Below the pieces are notes generated by a model. That model did no database searches, was not told the origin of the DNA, and saw nothing but the letters and a program-made list of their open reading frames with translations. From positions 5,025,501 to 5,089,500 of the forward strand of contig NZ_CP042435.1 of assembly GCF_007971225.1 (NCBI RefSeq): a stretch of 64,000 nucleotides of DNA, in the 5' to 3' direction. Origin of the DNA: Panacibacter ginsenosidivorans (lineage in GTDB: Bacteria > Bacteroidota > Bacteroidia > Chitinophagales > Chitinophagaceae). A program made the translations under genes and the position numbers. Below are positions 51,169 to 60,424 of the stretch, piece by piece. Position 1 is the first letter of the stretch; each line of letters starts with the position of its first letter.

Positions 51169-52905
51169 ATGAGCTCCACAAAAAAACTTTCGCAACTGCC
51201 CGCAACTGCCATTTGTGGAAATGATATTACATCTTCCTGTTTATATGTTTCAGCACTTACCATAGTATATGCAGGGCAGTATGCATGGCTGGCTTTATTG
51301 CTGGTAGCAGCCGTTTTATTTTTATTCAGGAGAATTTATGGTGAAGTAGTAGGCGCACTGCCTTTAAACGGTGGAGCATACAATGTTTTGCTTAATACAA
51401 CCAGTAAAAGCAATGCATCTGTTGCAGCCTGCCTTACTATATTATCATACATGGTTACCGCTGTTATTTCAGCAAGTGAAGCAATGCATTACCTGCATAG
51501 TTTATTTATGCAGGTAAATGTTTTTATCTCTACAATAATATTGCTGAGCCTTTTTCTTGTACTGGTAATTATGGGTACCAGTGAATCTGCAATTGTAGCA
51601 ACGATTATCTTTATTACGCATTTGTTTGCGATGCTATTACTTATAGTAAGCGGGTTCTGGTTTGTATTTAATAATGGGTTAAATATAGCGCATGAAAATT
51701 TTCAGTTACCTGTAGAAGGCGGCATTTTTACCGCACTCATATTGGGTTTTAGCACTGCAATGCTGGGTATTTCAGGCTTTGAAAGCTCAGCCAATTTTGT
51801 AGAAGAGCAGGCTCCTGGTGTATTTCGTAAAACATTGCGCAACATGTGGATGGCTGTTTCAATTATAAATCCTTTAATGGCGCTGACAGCAATATTAGTA
51901 TTACCGGTAGGTGACGCAGTTCTTCATAAAGAAGCCTTACTATCCTACCTTGGTAATAAAACAGGTGGAGAGGCACTGGCATCATTTATTTCTATTGATG
52001 CTACTTTGGTTTTGAGTGGTGCAGTATTAACTTCTTATGTTGGTGTAGGAGGTTTAATGAAGCGTATGACGCTTGACAGGATATTACCACAAGGATTGCT
52101 AAAAGAAAATAAACGTGGCAGTTCTTCACGCATATTTATATTGTTCTATTTACTGTGTCTTTCTGTATTGTTTATTACGAAAGGCCAACTGGGCCCGCTG
52201 GCAGGTGTATACACCATTTCATTTCTCTTGGTGATGGCTTATTTTGGGTATGGAAATTTTTTGCTTAAGATTAAAAGATCAAAGCTGCCCAGACCGGAGT
52301 ATGCACCGTCTTTCCTGGTTGCAATAGCGGTACTTGCTGTACTGATAGCAATTTATGTAAATGTGAAATTAAATCCCGAATACCTGATTGTATTTCTACA
52401 GTATTTTATACCATCCATTCTGTTGCTGTACATATTGCTGAATAGAATACAGATCTTACAGTACATGCTTATTATCGTTACCAGTTTTTTTGATGTAATA
52501 AAAAAATGGGCAGCTTTTAGCAGGTTACACATAAATAAATATATCCGCAGACTGTCTCAGCAACAATTTGTCTATTTCACTAAAGGCGATGATATATCTA
52601 TTTTAAACAAGGTGATGATCTATGTCCAGGAAAATGAAATAACCACTAAACTAAAAATTGTTACAGTATTAAAAGATGGCCAGGAAATTGTTCCTTCTTT
52701 TCTTACAGACCTGAAAGTACTTGACCGTGCTTACCCGGAAATAGATATTGAGTTTCTGCAAATGAATGGAATTTTCGGTCCGCAGCTTATAGATGAATTA
52801 AGTAAAAAGTGGAATATACCAACCAATTTTATGTTTATCAGTTCCCCTGGCGATAAATTTTCCCATCGTATTTCAGATCTGCATGGTGTCAGATTAATTA
52901 TTTAG
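51169..52905 (+). CDS. APC-family amino-acid permease-like transporter
   Basis: A 578-residue membrane protein; the start is set at the ATG at 51169, with a TTG seven codons upstream as the alternative. Twelve or so membrane helices run to about residue 440, with the APC motif LNGGAYNVLLNTTS in the second helix region and GFSTAMLGISGFESSANFVEEQAPG in the sixth. The last 130 residues are soluble and look like a small alpha/beta regulatory domain (EITTKLKIVTVLKDG, then PTNFMFISSPGDKF). It may import a compatible solute or amino acid; the substrate cannot be read from the sequence. Confidence 0.82.
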   Translation: MSSTKKLSQLPATAICGNDITSSCLYVSALTIVYAGQYAWLALLLVAAVLFLFRRIYGEVVGALPLNGGAYNVLLNTTSKSNASVAACLTILSYMVTAVISASEAMHYLHSLFMQVNVFISTIILLSLFLVLVIMGTSESAIVATIIFITHLFAMLLLIVSGFWFVFNNGLNIAHENFQLPVEGGIFTALILGFSTAMLGISGFESSANFVEEQAPGVFRKTLRNMWMAVSIINPLMALTAILVLPVGDAVLHKEALLSYLGNKTGGEALASFISIDATLVLSGAVLTSYVGVGGLMKRMTLDRILPQGLLKENKRGSSSRIFILFYLLCLSVLFITKGQLGPLAGVYTISFLLVMAYFGYGNFLLKIKRSKLPRPEYAPSFLVAIAVLAVLIAIYVNVKLNPEYLIVFLQYFIPSILLLYILLNRIQILQYMLIIVTSFFDVIKKWAAFSRLHINKYIRRLSQQQFVYFTKGDDISILNKVMIYVQENEITTKLKIVTVLKDGQEIVPSFLTDLKVLDRAYPEIDIEFLQMNGIFGPQLIDELSKKWNIPTNFMFISSPGDKFSHRISDLHGVRLII

Positions 52906-52930
52906 GTAATAAACTTTTTTCTTAGGAGAT

Positions 52931-52958
52931 TCTAATGATGCATTAACGAGGTACTAAT
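52931..52958. promoter_or_regulatory. Three-unit TCTAAT operator upstream of lipoprotein gene
   Basis: TCTAAT, ATTAAC and ACTAAT begin at 52931, 52942 and 52953, 11 bp apart, ending about 60 bp before the lipoprotein start codon. Confidence 0.6.
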
Positions 52959-53018
52959 AACAGGCTCGTATATTGTATCTATACAAGTGTTGTGAATTTA
53001 CACAACAAGAAAACACAT

Positions 53019-53456
53019 ATGATGCTTAAAAATAAATTCAGCTCCGGAGTATTATTTACGATTCTGTTAGGCCTTTCTTTTATAGTATTAAATTCCTGTT
53101 CAAGAAAAGTATCTTTTAACAATTCTTCAGTAGTACCTGCGGCCGAAGGTTCAGTTAAAGTAAAAAAGGATAAGAATAGTAATTACGCCATATCTATAAA
53201 TATAGAGCGTTTAGCTGATGCTTCAAGGCTGCAACCTGCAAGAGAGTATTACGTAGTATGGATAGAAACTGAGAATAATGGCATAAAAAATATTGGTCAG
53301 TTAAAAAGTTCCAGCAGCCTCTTTTCAAATGCTTTAAAAGGTTCTTTAGAAACTGTTACTTCTTTTAAACCAAAAAAGGTTTTCATTACAGCAGAAAATA
53401 ATACTAATATTCAATACCCCGGCGAGCAGGTTGTACTCTCAACAAACAATTTTTGA
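53019..53456 (+). CDS. Small lipoprotein of unknown function
   Basis: A 145-residue protein. The ATG at 53019 is preferred because a lipoprotein signal (FTILLGLSFIVLNSC) follows; an in-frame GTG nine codons upstream is less likely. The mature part is beta-rich (YAISINIERLADASRLQPAREYYVVWIETENNG, then TSFKPKKVFITAENN) and resembles an immunoglobulin-like or anti-sigma-type small beta domain, but I do not recognise a family. It is preceded by TCTAAT boxes, so it is probably part of the island's stress regulon. Confidence 0.6.
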   Translation: MMLKNKFSSGVLFTILLGLSFIVLNSCSRKVSFNNSSVVPAAEGSVKVKKDKNSNYAISINIERLADASRLQPAREYYVVWIETENNGIKNIGQLKSSSSLFSNALKGSLETVTSFKPKKVFITAENNTNIQYPGEQVVLSTNNF

Positions 53457-53614
53457 CCCTATGGTTGTTAATTAAGTTCTCTCAAAGAGGTAACTCTATG
53501 ATATGAATGAAGCGATTATGCCTATACTCCATTTCCAAGACGAACGCTGGATTTTGGCATCCAGGCGGCGTGCCACTTTACTGAGTTTGATTTGAAAACC
53601 GCAATGAACTAAGC

Positions 53615-53633
53615 GTATAAGTGTGCGACGCAA
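53615..53633 (-). repeat. Dispersed repeat, single right arm
   Basis: GTATAAGTGTGCGACGCAA followed by GTACAGCTTAATATT and GCCTGGCAAA. It lies just upstream of the gpsA operator. Confidence 0.65.
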
Positions 53634-53693
53634 GTACAGCTTAATATTTGTAATAATGCCTGGCAAATTATATTTTAAAAATTGTGTTAAGCT

Positions 53694-53732
53694 TCTAATA
53701 CAATTCTAATGCATCTCTAATTATACCCTAAT
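53694..53732. promoter_or_regulatory. Four-unit TCTAAT operator upstream of gpsA
   Basis: TCTAAT, TCTAAT, TCTAAT and CCTAAT begin at 53694, 53705, 53716 and 53727, exactly 11 bp apart. A TACCTTTA box, close to the -7 consensus, starts at 53742, so the array sits where an activator of the PhoB type would bind. Confidence 0.75.
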
Positions 53733-53756
53733 ACTACGTTGATACCTTTACTTTTC

Positions 53757-54743
53757 ATGTTAAAAAATATCGCAATAATAGGTAGTGGTAGCTGGGCAAC
53801 TGCACTTGCAAAAATTTTTTCTGAAAGTGGAATATACATATCGTGGCTGGTTCGTAATAGAGATCAGGCTGAGTATATAAGGTTGAATAAACGTAATCCC
53901 CGATACCTGAGCTATGCAGAACTTGATCTTAATTTTATCAGGCCAACGACTAGTATGGAAGAAGCTATATTACATGCACAACTCATTGTTCTTGCTGTCC
54001 CCTCCATCTATTTAAAGGAAATTATACAATCTATAAACAAAGATTGGATACATAACAAAGCAGTAGCTGTTTCTATAAAGGGAATTATTCCATCTTCAGG
54101 TAGTACACCAGGTTTATATATCAGAAAATATTTTGATTTGCGCGAGCCCGTATTGATTATCGGTGGCCCTTGTCATGCAGAAGAAATTGGCATGAAAAGA
54201 AATACCTACGTAACCATTTCCGGCGAAGACCCGGTATGGGTTAAAAAAATTGCAGATAGTATTTCTGTGCCCTATATACGCACTGTTACCAACAATGATC
54301 CGGTGGGTGTTGAATATGTTTCTATACTTAAAAACATCATCGGCATTGCAACAGGTATTGCGTCGGGCTTGCATTATGGCGAAAATTTCCAGGCTGTTCT
54401 TACCAGTAATTCAATGCGTGAAGTAGACAGTTTCTTATCATGTATACATGCAAACAGAAGCGTTTATGACTCTGTATATTTTGGAGACCTGCTTGTTACG
54501 GCTTATTCTGGGTTTAGCAGGAACAGAACACTGGGAAAATTAATTGGCCGCGGTATTCATGTAAGCCATGCATTGCAGGCAATGGAAATGGTAGCAGAAG
54601 GTTATAATGCATCAAAAGAGCTGGCCCCGATGTTAAGTGACCTGAATATTTCTTTACCGGTTATTAATAGCGTGTATAGGATACTGCATCAGCATGCAAA
54701 TCCTTTTCATGAATTTAAATTGCTTGAACAGCAATTATGTTAA
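53757..54743 (+). CDS. gpsA: NAD(P)-dependent glycerol-3-phosphate dehydrogenase
   Basis: A 328-residue dehydrogenase; the ATG at 53757 is chosen over a TTG six codons upstream. The N-terminal Rossmann motif is IAIIGSGSWATALAKIF. Further landmarks are VLAVPSIYL, VSIKGI, IGGPCHAEEI, the catalytic-Lys region GVEYVSILKNIIGIATGIASGLHYG, and SGFSRNRTLGKLIGRG. It reduces dihydroxyacetone phosphate to sn-glycerol-3-phosphate. The following gene, 16 bp away, looks like a glucosylglycerol-phosphate synthase, which uses glycerol-3-phosphate as acceptor. This copy is therefore probably dedicated to osmolyte synthesis. Confidence 0.9.
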   Translation: MLKNIAIIGSGSWATALAKIFSESGIYISWLVRNRDQAEYIRLNKRNPRYLSYAELDLNFIRPTTSMEEAILHAQLIVLAVPSIYLKEIIQSINKDWIHNKAVAVSIKGIIPSSGSTPGLYIRKYFDLREPVLIIGGPCHAEEIGMKRNTYVTISGEDPVWVKKIADSISVPYIRTVTNNDPVGVEYVSILKNIIGIATGIASGLHYGENFQAVLTSNSMREVDSFLSCIHANRSVYDSVYFGDLLVTAYSGFSRNRTLGKLIGRGIHVSHALQAMEMVAEGYNASKELAPMLSDLNISLPVINSVYRILHQHANPFHEFKLLEQQLC

Positions 54744-54759
54744 TTTAAAAAAGTAATTT

Positions 54760-57045
54760 ATGATATTGGCAACAGATCTGGATGGGACTTTCCTGGGAGG
54801 GAAAAGCTTAGATAAACAAAAACTATACAGGCTAATCAGAAAGAACAAGAATATAAGTCTTGTATTTGTAACAGGCCGCGGCCTGGAATCAGTAATTCCC
54901 ATATTGAACGATCCAATTATACCTAATCCTGACTACATAATATGCGATGTCGGGGCAACCATTGTAAATGGTCATACACTAGAGCCTGTCGAATTATTAC
55001 AAAATGAAATAGAAAAAAAATGGCCGGGCAGGCGAAAAATTATAAAGTGCCTTGCAGATCTGGAAAGATTACAATACCAGGAAGTGCCGCAGCAACGCAG
55101 GTGTTCCTTTTTTACCAATGACCCTGATCTTATTCATGAAGTAACTAAGCGAGTTGTTGAACTTGACTGTGATGTCATATTCTCTGCAAATAAATTTCTG
55201 GATATATTACCTAAAGATGTCAATAAAGGAACTACGCTTATTAATCTTATTGAATTCCTTAAAGCTGATGGAGAAACGGTGCTTGTTGCCGGAGACACAT
55301 TGAACGATCTTCAAATGTATGAATGCGGTTATAAAGGTGTTGTAGTAGGTAATGCTGAGAAAAGACTGGTTGACGCAACGTTGTCTATACCGGAAGTATA
55401 TCATGCAAAAGAAGATGGCGCAGGAGGTATTTTAGAAGCCATGTCCACGATTGACGTTTTCGGGGCTTATATAAAAAGTTTTATCGAACACGAGACGCCT
55501 GTTGAAACCAACGACGCACAACAACTGGTAATGATGTATCATCGTTTTCCTTACGAAAAAAAGGAGATCAACGGGGTTATAAAAAATGTGCCGCCCAAAA
55601 GCCCCAACGGAATATTGCCAACGTTGCAGGGTTACTTTGCCAATGGCCGCCCGGGTGTATGGATTGCCTGGGAAGAAGTAAGTAAGAAAGGAGAATTGCT
55701 TCGTAATGTTTACATTGAAAAAGAACAATACCCAAATCTGATGGCTTCAAGGATCGGGCTTACAAAAAAAGAAGTGGAGATATTTTATAAAACATTTGCA
55801 AAGGAAGCATTCTGGCCAACCATATTTGCATTTATAGAAAAAGTAAAATTCAATCATCATCACTGGGATCATTTTGTAGATATTAACAGGTTGTTTGCGG
55901 AAAAAGCTGCTGAGCAGGCAGACTTTGGTGCTATTATCTGGATCCATGATTACAATCTCTGGCTGGTGCCGGGATTATTAAGACAATTAAGGCCCGATTT
56001 AAAAATTGGTTTCTTCCATCATACCGCATTCCCTGCAGCCAATACTTTCAATATACTTCCGTGGAGAAGAGAAATTATCAGCAGCCTCCTGCAATGTGAT
56101 TATGTAGGTTTTCATATACCACGATATGTAGAAAATTTTGTTGATGTAGTAAAAAGCCTTTTCCCAATAACTGTATTGGAAAAGGTGAATTGTGCACCCA
56201 GATATTTAACCTATAGTACCGCTTTAGGAGTTCAACAAATGACAACCCGAATTGATACAGGGCAGCGGAAGGTAAAACTTGGTGCTAACCCTGTTGGAAT
56301 TAATGTCAATTACATTAAAGAATTGCTGCAACAGGAGGTTATGCTTGATAAAATAAACGGCATAAAGAAATCAATGCATGGCAAGAAACTTATTCTCAGT
56401 GTGGAGCGGTTGGATTATGTAAAAGGGCCGCTTGAAAAAGTACTGGCATTTGAACAATTCCTCGATGAATATGCAGAATTCCGAGGTAAAGTTGAGCTGG
56501 TAAATATTTGTACGCCACCTGCTTCCGGTATGAAGATCTATGATAAAATAAAGCATGATCTTGAACATGCCATCGGTAGGATCAATGGTAAGTATGCAAG
56601 CATGAACTGGATTCCCATAAGATTATTTTCCCGCTCATTACCCTTTGAAGAAATTGTTACCTATTATGCTGCGGCAGATATTGCATGGATCACTCCTCTC
56701 CGGGACGGACTAAACCTGGTGGCAAAAGAATTTGTGGCAGCACAAGGCCAATTATCAAATCCAAAAGGCGTGTTGATACTCTCTGAATTTGCAGGTGCAG
56801 CAGTTGAATTACCGTATGCAATTCTCACCAACCCTTATGATCTGCGCTCACTGAAAGAAAGTTTATTGCATGCACTAACGCTTGCTGATGAGGATAAACA
56901 AATGCGGATCCAACGGTTGTATGAACAAGTGGAATATTATGATATTGATTTTTGGTCAGATGATTTTCTGCAAAATCTTTTGTCAGATAATTCAACCTCT
57001 ATGTGTATAGTAAACGGAGAATTAGTTGAAGAACATGTTGAATAA
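54760..57045 (+). CDS. ggpPS: Probable glucosylglycerol-phosphate synthase/phosphatase (GgpPS type)
   Basis: A 761-residue two-domain enzyme. Residues 1-235 form a HAD phosphatase (DLDGTFLGG at the start, VTGRG, and VAGDTLNDLQMYECG). Residues 255-750 form a GT20 glycosyltransferase of the OtsA/GgpS family: WIHDYNLWLVPGLLRQLRP, FFHHTAFPAANTFNILPWR, VERLDYVKG, TPLRDGLNLVAKEF. The HHTAFP...NILPWR stretch and the neighbouring gpsA favour glucosylglycerol-phosphate synthase over trehalose-phosphate synthase. In GgpPS enzymes the phosphatase is N-terminal, as here; OtsA-OtsB fusions usually have it C-terminal. The product would be the compatible solute glucosylglycerol. Confidence 0.75.
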   Translation: MILATDLDGTFLGGKSLDKQKLYRLIRKNKNISLVFVTGRGLESVIPILNDPIIPNPDYIICDVGATIVNGHTLEPVELLQNEIEKKWPGRRKIIKCLADLERLQYQEVPQQRRCSFFTNDPDLIHEVTKRVVELDCDVIFSANKFLDILPKDVNKGTTLINLIEFLKADGETVLVAGDTLNDLQMYECGYKGVVVGNAEKRLVDATLSIPEVYHAKEDGAGGILEAMSTIDVFGAYIKSFIEHETPVETNDAQQLVMMYHRFPYEKKEINGVIKNVPPKSPNGILPTLQGYFANGRPGVWIAWEEVSKKGELLRNVYIEKEQYPNLMASRIGLTKKEVEIFYKTFAKEAFWPTIFAFIEKVKFNHHHWDHFVDINRLFAEKAAEQADFGAIIWIHDYNLWLVPGLLRQLRPDLKIGFFHHTAFPAANTFNILPWRREIISSLLQCDYVGFHIPRYVENFVDVVKSLFPITVLEKVNCAPRYLTYSTALGVQQMTTRIDTGQRKVKLGANPVGINVNYIKELLQQEVMLDKINGIKKSMHGKKLILSVERLDYVKGPLEKVLAFEQFLDEYAEFRGKVELVNICTPPASGMKIYDKIKHDLEHAIGRINGKYASMNWIPIRLFSRSLPFEEIVTYYAAADIAWITPLRDGLNLVAKEFVAAQGQLSNPKGVLILSEFAGAAVELPYAILTNPYDLRSLKESLLHALTLADEDKQMRIQRLYEQVEYYDIDFWSDDFLQNLLSDNSTSMCIVNGELVEEHVE

Positions 57046-57200
57046 TTAATATTACACAAAGGTTTTGCAGAAAAAAGCAAAAAACCTAAATGATCTCATT
57101 TTGCTTTTTTAAAAACATAAAGGGTCTATTTGTTAATTATAAGTAATCTGATGCAATACTATGAAAAGCTTTACCAGCTTTTACGCAGGCAGTTTGGTTA

Positions 57201-57228
57201 AACATCTCTTTTTAAAGGGATGTTTTTT
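57201..57228 (+). terminator. Hairpin with T-run after ggpPS
   Basis: AACATCTC, a T/A loop, GGGATGTT followed by TTTT (one G-T pair in the stem). It lies 156 bp after the ggpPS stop. The surrounding gap 57046-57458 holds no gene. Confidence 0.55.
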
Positions 57229-57304
57229 ATTTACACTCCTCATTTTCTTTGAATTCAATAAAATACAGTTTTGTTATCTGCTAAAGAATAAGAAAGCTAC
57301 TTCT

Positions 57305-57385
57305 GTTGCGTCGCACTCTTGTGCATTATAATTTCAAGCGGCATCTGACGAAGTATGATCTGCACGTACAAGAGTGCGACGCAAC
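57305..57385. repeat. Dispersed palindromic repeat, both arms near-perfect
   Basis: Left arm GTTGCGTCGCACTCTTGTGC (57305-57324) and right arm GTACAAGAGTGCGACGCAAC (57366-57385) face each other across 41 bp. The stem could form 18-20 bp. This is the best-preserved pair in the window. Confidence 0.85.
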
Positions 57386-57458
57386 CAAAGCTAAACAGAT
57401 ACCTGCTGCAGGGTACAAAAAGCTAATAACTTATTTTTTGAATAATATTACTAATGGT

Positions 57459-58757
57459 TTAAAATGGCAGTAACGCCACTGTATCTTTATTTGAACGCAG
57501 CAGCAGGTATTGATATAACTGCGCTTTTTGACTATTGCTGAGGTTACGTTTACTTTTGTAAAAGAATACAGGTAATGTATCTACGGTATTTTTATCTGAA
57601 ATTGAAATGAACATTCCGCTCTTAACCGTATCAATAAAAGGAAAAGCTATTTTGGTTTCAGGGCCGGCAATGTTGTTATAAAATTTTATAGAATCTTTTA
57701 ATACTACAGGAAGAGTTTCTTTAATGGACTGCAACTGAATTTCGTTAATTGCCTGCCTTGCAGCTTCGGCCGTAAGACTGCTGATCTCTTCTTTTGTAAG
57801 ATTAACACGAAACACTTTTAGCCTGTAATTACTTAAGCCATTTTGTCGCAGTACACTATCAATAGAAGAAACTTCATCTTTTCTGATGGGGTTTCCCGAA
57901 TGATATACTTTTATGAGCGTAGCAGAATCCGTGGGCTGTAATTCCCATTTAAGTATTTCGTTGCCGCCACTTTGAATTTTATCTAACACGAATGATTGCA
58001 ATTGTTTTTTGGTAGATTCTTTTTTATACACTGTGTACAGAAAATAAATACTTGGTAAAATAACAATTATGGCAAGCACAGTAAACCATCTTGAATACAA
58101 CTTTTGCATTCGCTCATCTACATATTCTTTTTCATGAAATTTTAAATACTTGGCAATTATAAATGTGGCAAGACTTATAAAAACTGCGTTAATAAAAAAT
58201 AAATAAAATGCTCCAAAAAAATAATTCCATTGTGCGGTTGCTATACCATAACCAGCGGTACACAAAGGTGGCATTAAAGCGGTTGCAATAGCTACTCCGG
58301 GAATAGCAGTGGTTTTTTCACTTCTGGAAGCTGAAACAATACCTGCAACACCACCAAATAATGCTATAAGTACATCAAGCAAAGTTGGGTATGTTCTTGC
58401 CTGAATTTCTGAAGTAACATCTCTTAATGGCGTAAGTAAAAAAAAGAGTACTGCAGTTGCAAGGCTTAATATAACTGCAATACTTAGATTGCGAACAGAT
58501 CTGAATAGAAGTTCTTTATCGTGTATAGCAATGGATAACCCCACACCAAGTATAGGAGACATTAAAGGAGAGATAAGCATTGCGCCAATAATTACCGCGG
58601 TAGAATTTGTATCCAAGCCTATGGAAGCTAGCATGGCCGAGCAAATCAATATCCAGATATTATAGCCTTGCAACGTTACACCTTTGCTGATAGCATCAAT
58701 GGTTTGCTCCTTATCAGTACCTTCATAAATGCTAAAAGTTTTGTGCAAAAATCTCAT
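57459..58757 (-). CDS. DUF389 membrane protein
   Basis: About 432 residues from the ATG at 58757; an upstream in-frame ATG at 58817 would add 20 hydrophobic residues and overlap less well with the family start. The first half is the DUF389 core (GYNIWILICSAMLASIGLDTNSTAVIIGAMLISPLMSPILGVGLSI, then GVAIATALMPPLCTAGYG). The C-terminal third is periplasmic or soluble and beta-rich. DUF389 proteins are widespread membrane proteins of unknown transport role. It follows the antiporter gene on the same strand by about 100 bp. Confidence 0.8.
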   Translation of the reverse strand: MRFLHKTFSIYEGTDKEQTIDAISKGVTLQGYNIWILICSAMLASIGLDTNSTAVIIGAMLISPLMSPILGVGLSIAIHDKELLFRSVRNLSIAVILSLATAVLFFLLTPLRDVTSEIQARTYPTLLDVLIALFGGVAGIVSASRSEKTTAIPGVAIATALMPPLCTAGYGIATAQWNYFFGAFYLFFINAVFISLATFIIAKYLKFHEKEYVDERMQKLYSRWFTVLAIIVILPSIYFLYTVYKKESTKKQLQSFVLDKIQSGGNEILKWELQPTDSATLIKVYHSGNPIRKDEVSSIDSVLRQNGLSNYRLKVFRVNLTKEEISSLTAEAARQAINEIQLQSIKETLPVVLKDSIKFYNNIAGPETKIAFPFIDTVKSGMFISISDKNTVDTLPVFFYKSKRNLSNSQKAQLYQYLLLRSNKDTVALLPF

Positions 58758-58855
58758 GTATATCAGTTCTAATGATAAAATAATAAAATTAAGAGCGAAG
58801 CCATAATAGATAATCAATGGTTCGGCGTAAAGGGAAAATTTCTACAGTCTTGTAA

Positions 58856-60091
58856 TTACCTGTTTAATCTTTTGATTAGCTTTTCAATGGTAAAACCCTG
58901 CACTAATATAGTAAACAAGACAATAACGAAAGTGACTGAAACTAACTGGTATTTGTAAGACCCGGCCGGTAATGACAAGGCAAGAGCAATGGATATGCCT
59001 CCGCGTAAACCTCCCCATGTCATTATTGTCAGGGTGTTATTACCAAGGGCTTTTTTAAAACCCAATAGCCAGGCGGGGAAAAACAAAGAAATGTACCTGG
59101 CTACAACTAATAGTAAAGCGGTGATTAAGCCAATAAAAAAGTATTGAAATTTAAAATCAACTATAACTAACTCCAGTCCAATCAGCAGGAATAAAACCGC
59201 ATTCAATATTTCATCAGTGATCTCCCAGAATTTACCAAGATAATCTCTGGTTATATCACTCATTGCAAGTGCTTTGCCTTTGTTTCCTGTCATTATACCT
59301 GCAACAACCATTGCTAATGGGCCGGATACGTGCAGGTAATGACAAAGACTGTAGCCGCCCATTACCATGGCTAATGAAATTAAAATTTCAGTTTGAAAAT
59401 GATCGATAGATTTCATCAATAAGTAACCTGTTATTCCGATTACAAGGCCTGCTATAATGCCACCGCCTGATTCCCGTAAAAACAGCATGCTGATTTCAGG
59501 AACTCCAAAATTATCTTCTGACGAAGTTGCGATTTTTAATACCGTAGTAAAGACCACAACGCCAATACCATCATTAAATAATGATTCACCAATGATATTA
59601 GTTTCAATAGTTTTAGACAGTCTTGCACTTTTTAAAATGCCCATAACAGCAATAGGGTCGGTAGGTGAGATTAATGCCCCAAAGAGAAGACAATAGATAA
59701 AAGGAATTTGTTCATTAAATAACTGAACAAGGTAGAATAATCCTGTAGCAATAACAAAGGTGGAAATGAGGGTGCCTAATGTAGCAAAACTAATAATACT
59801 TTTTGCTGCAGTTTTCAAATCATCTAACTGAACATGCAATGACCCTGCAAAAAGCAGAAAACTTAATAAAATGCCAAGTAAAAATTCTGAAAAATCTATT
59901 AACAGCAATTTCTCTTCTACAAGCGCACTAAACCCACTGGAAAAGGATCCGGCAATAATTACAGCAATAGCTGCGATTGTGCCCATTAGCATTAAACTTA
60001 TACCGGATGGTAGTTTTAAAAATCTTACGTTAATGTATGAAAAAAAAGCAGCCAGGGAAATTAAAGCGGAAAATAAAACAAAAAGCTCCAT
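58856..60091 (-). CDS. CPA1-type Na+/H+ (cation:proton) antiporter
   Basis: A 411-residue protein with about 12 membrane helices. The ion-binding helix motif is FGALISPTDPIAVMGILK near 140 and the second half has ESLFNDGIGVVVFTTVL (ND pair) near 168, both typical of NhaP-like antiporters; TWGGLRGGISIALALSLP is near 355. It exchanges Na+ or K+ for H+ across the inner membrane. There is no long C-terminal cytoplasmic domain. It is the outermost gene at the right end of the island, and salt export fits the osmoprotective theme. Confidence 0.9.
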   Translation of the reverse strand: MELFVLFSALISLAAFFSYINVRFLKLPSGISLMLMGTIAAIAVIIAGSFSSGFSALVEEKLLLIDFSEFLLGILLSFLLFAGSLHVQLDDLKTAAKSIISFATLGTLISTFVIATGLFYLVQLFNEQIPFIYCLLFGALISPTDPIAVMGILKSARLSKTIETNIIGESLFNDGIGVVVFTTVLKIATSSEDNFGVPEISMLFLRESGGGIIAGLVIGITGYLLMKSIDHFQTEILISLAMVMGGYSLCHYLHVSGPLAMVVAGIMTGNKGKALAMSDITRDYLGKFWEITDEILNAVLFLLIGLELVIVDFKFQYFFIGLITALLLVVARYISLFFPAWLLGFKKALGNNTLTIMTWGGLRGGISIALALSLPAGSYKYQLVSVTFVIVLFTILVQGFTIEKLIKRLNR

Positions 60092-60247
60092 GATTATTTA
60101 AATTATTGCTTTAGCTATTACAGTAGCTGATTGCTAAAATAGCTACTGATGTTGTCAATAACCGGGAATTTAAGAAATACATTTTTAGTATAGTATATTT
60201 ATTATTACAAATCCTTTTCTAAAAAGATGGATGTTCAAAAAAAAGAT

Positions 60248-60301
60248 ACTCAAAATCTGGTTATCGCAACGTAGTGCAGGTTCGATTCCTGTTCTGGACA
60301 C
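60248..60301 (+). other. Second attachment-site copy: 3' half of tRNA-Leu(CAA)
   Basis: This matches 39866-39919 at 52 of 54 positions in the same orientation; the differences are GCAAC for GCAAG and GGACAC for GGGCAC. The second mismatch would spoil the acceptor stem, as expected for an old fragment. It marks the right boundary of the stress island. The rest of the gap 60092-60424 shows no gene. Confidence 0.75.
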
Positions 60302-60424
60302 AACACCTCTTTTCAAGATTTTTTTTATGCACCAAACAAATGCCTTAAAGAAGTAAATAACTTATTTGCCATTATTTTTAATTAATTTTCGCAGGTATAT
60401 CTACCAATAACGCATAGCAATACA

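Noticed and set aside
54760-57045. Trehalose-6-phosphate synthase/phosphatase (OtsA-OtsB fusion)
   Set aside because: The GT20 motifs fit OtsA loosely, but the phosphatase is N-terminal, the acceptor-site stretch looks GgpS-like and gpsA is the direct neighbour.
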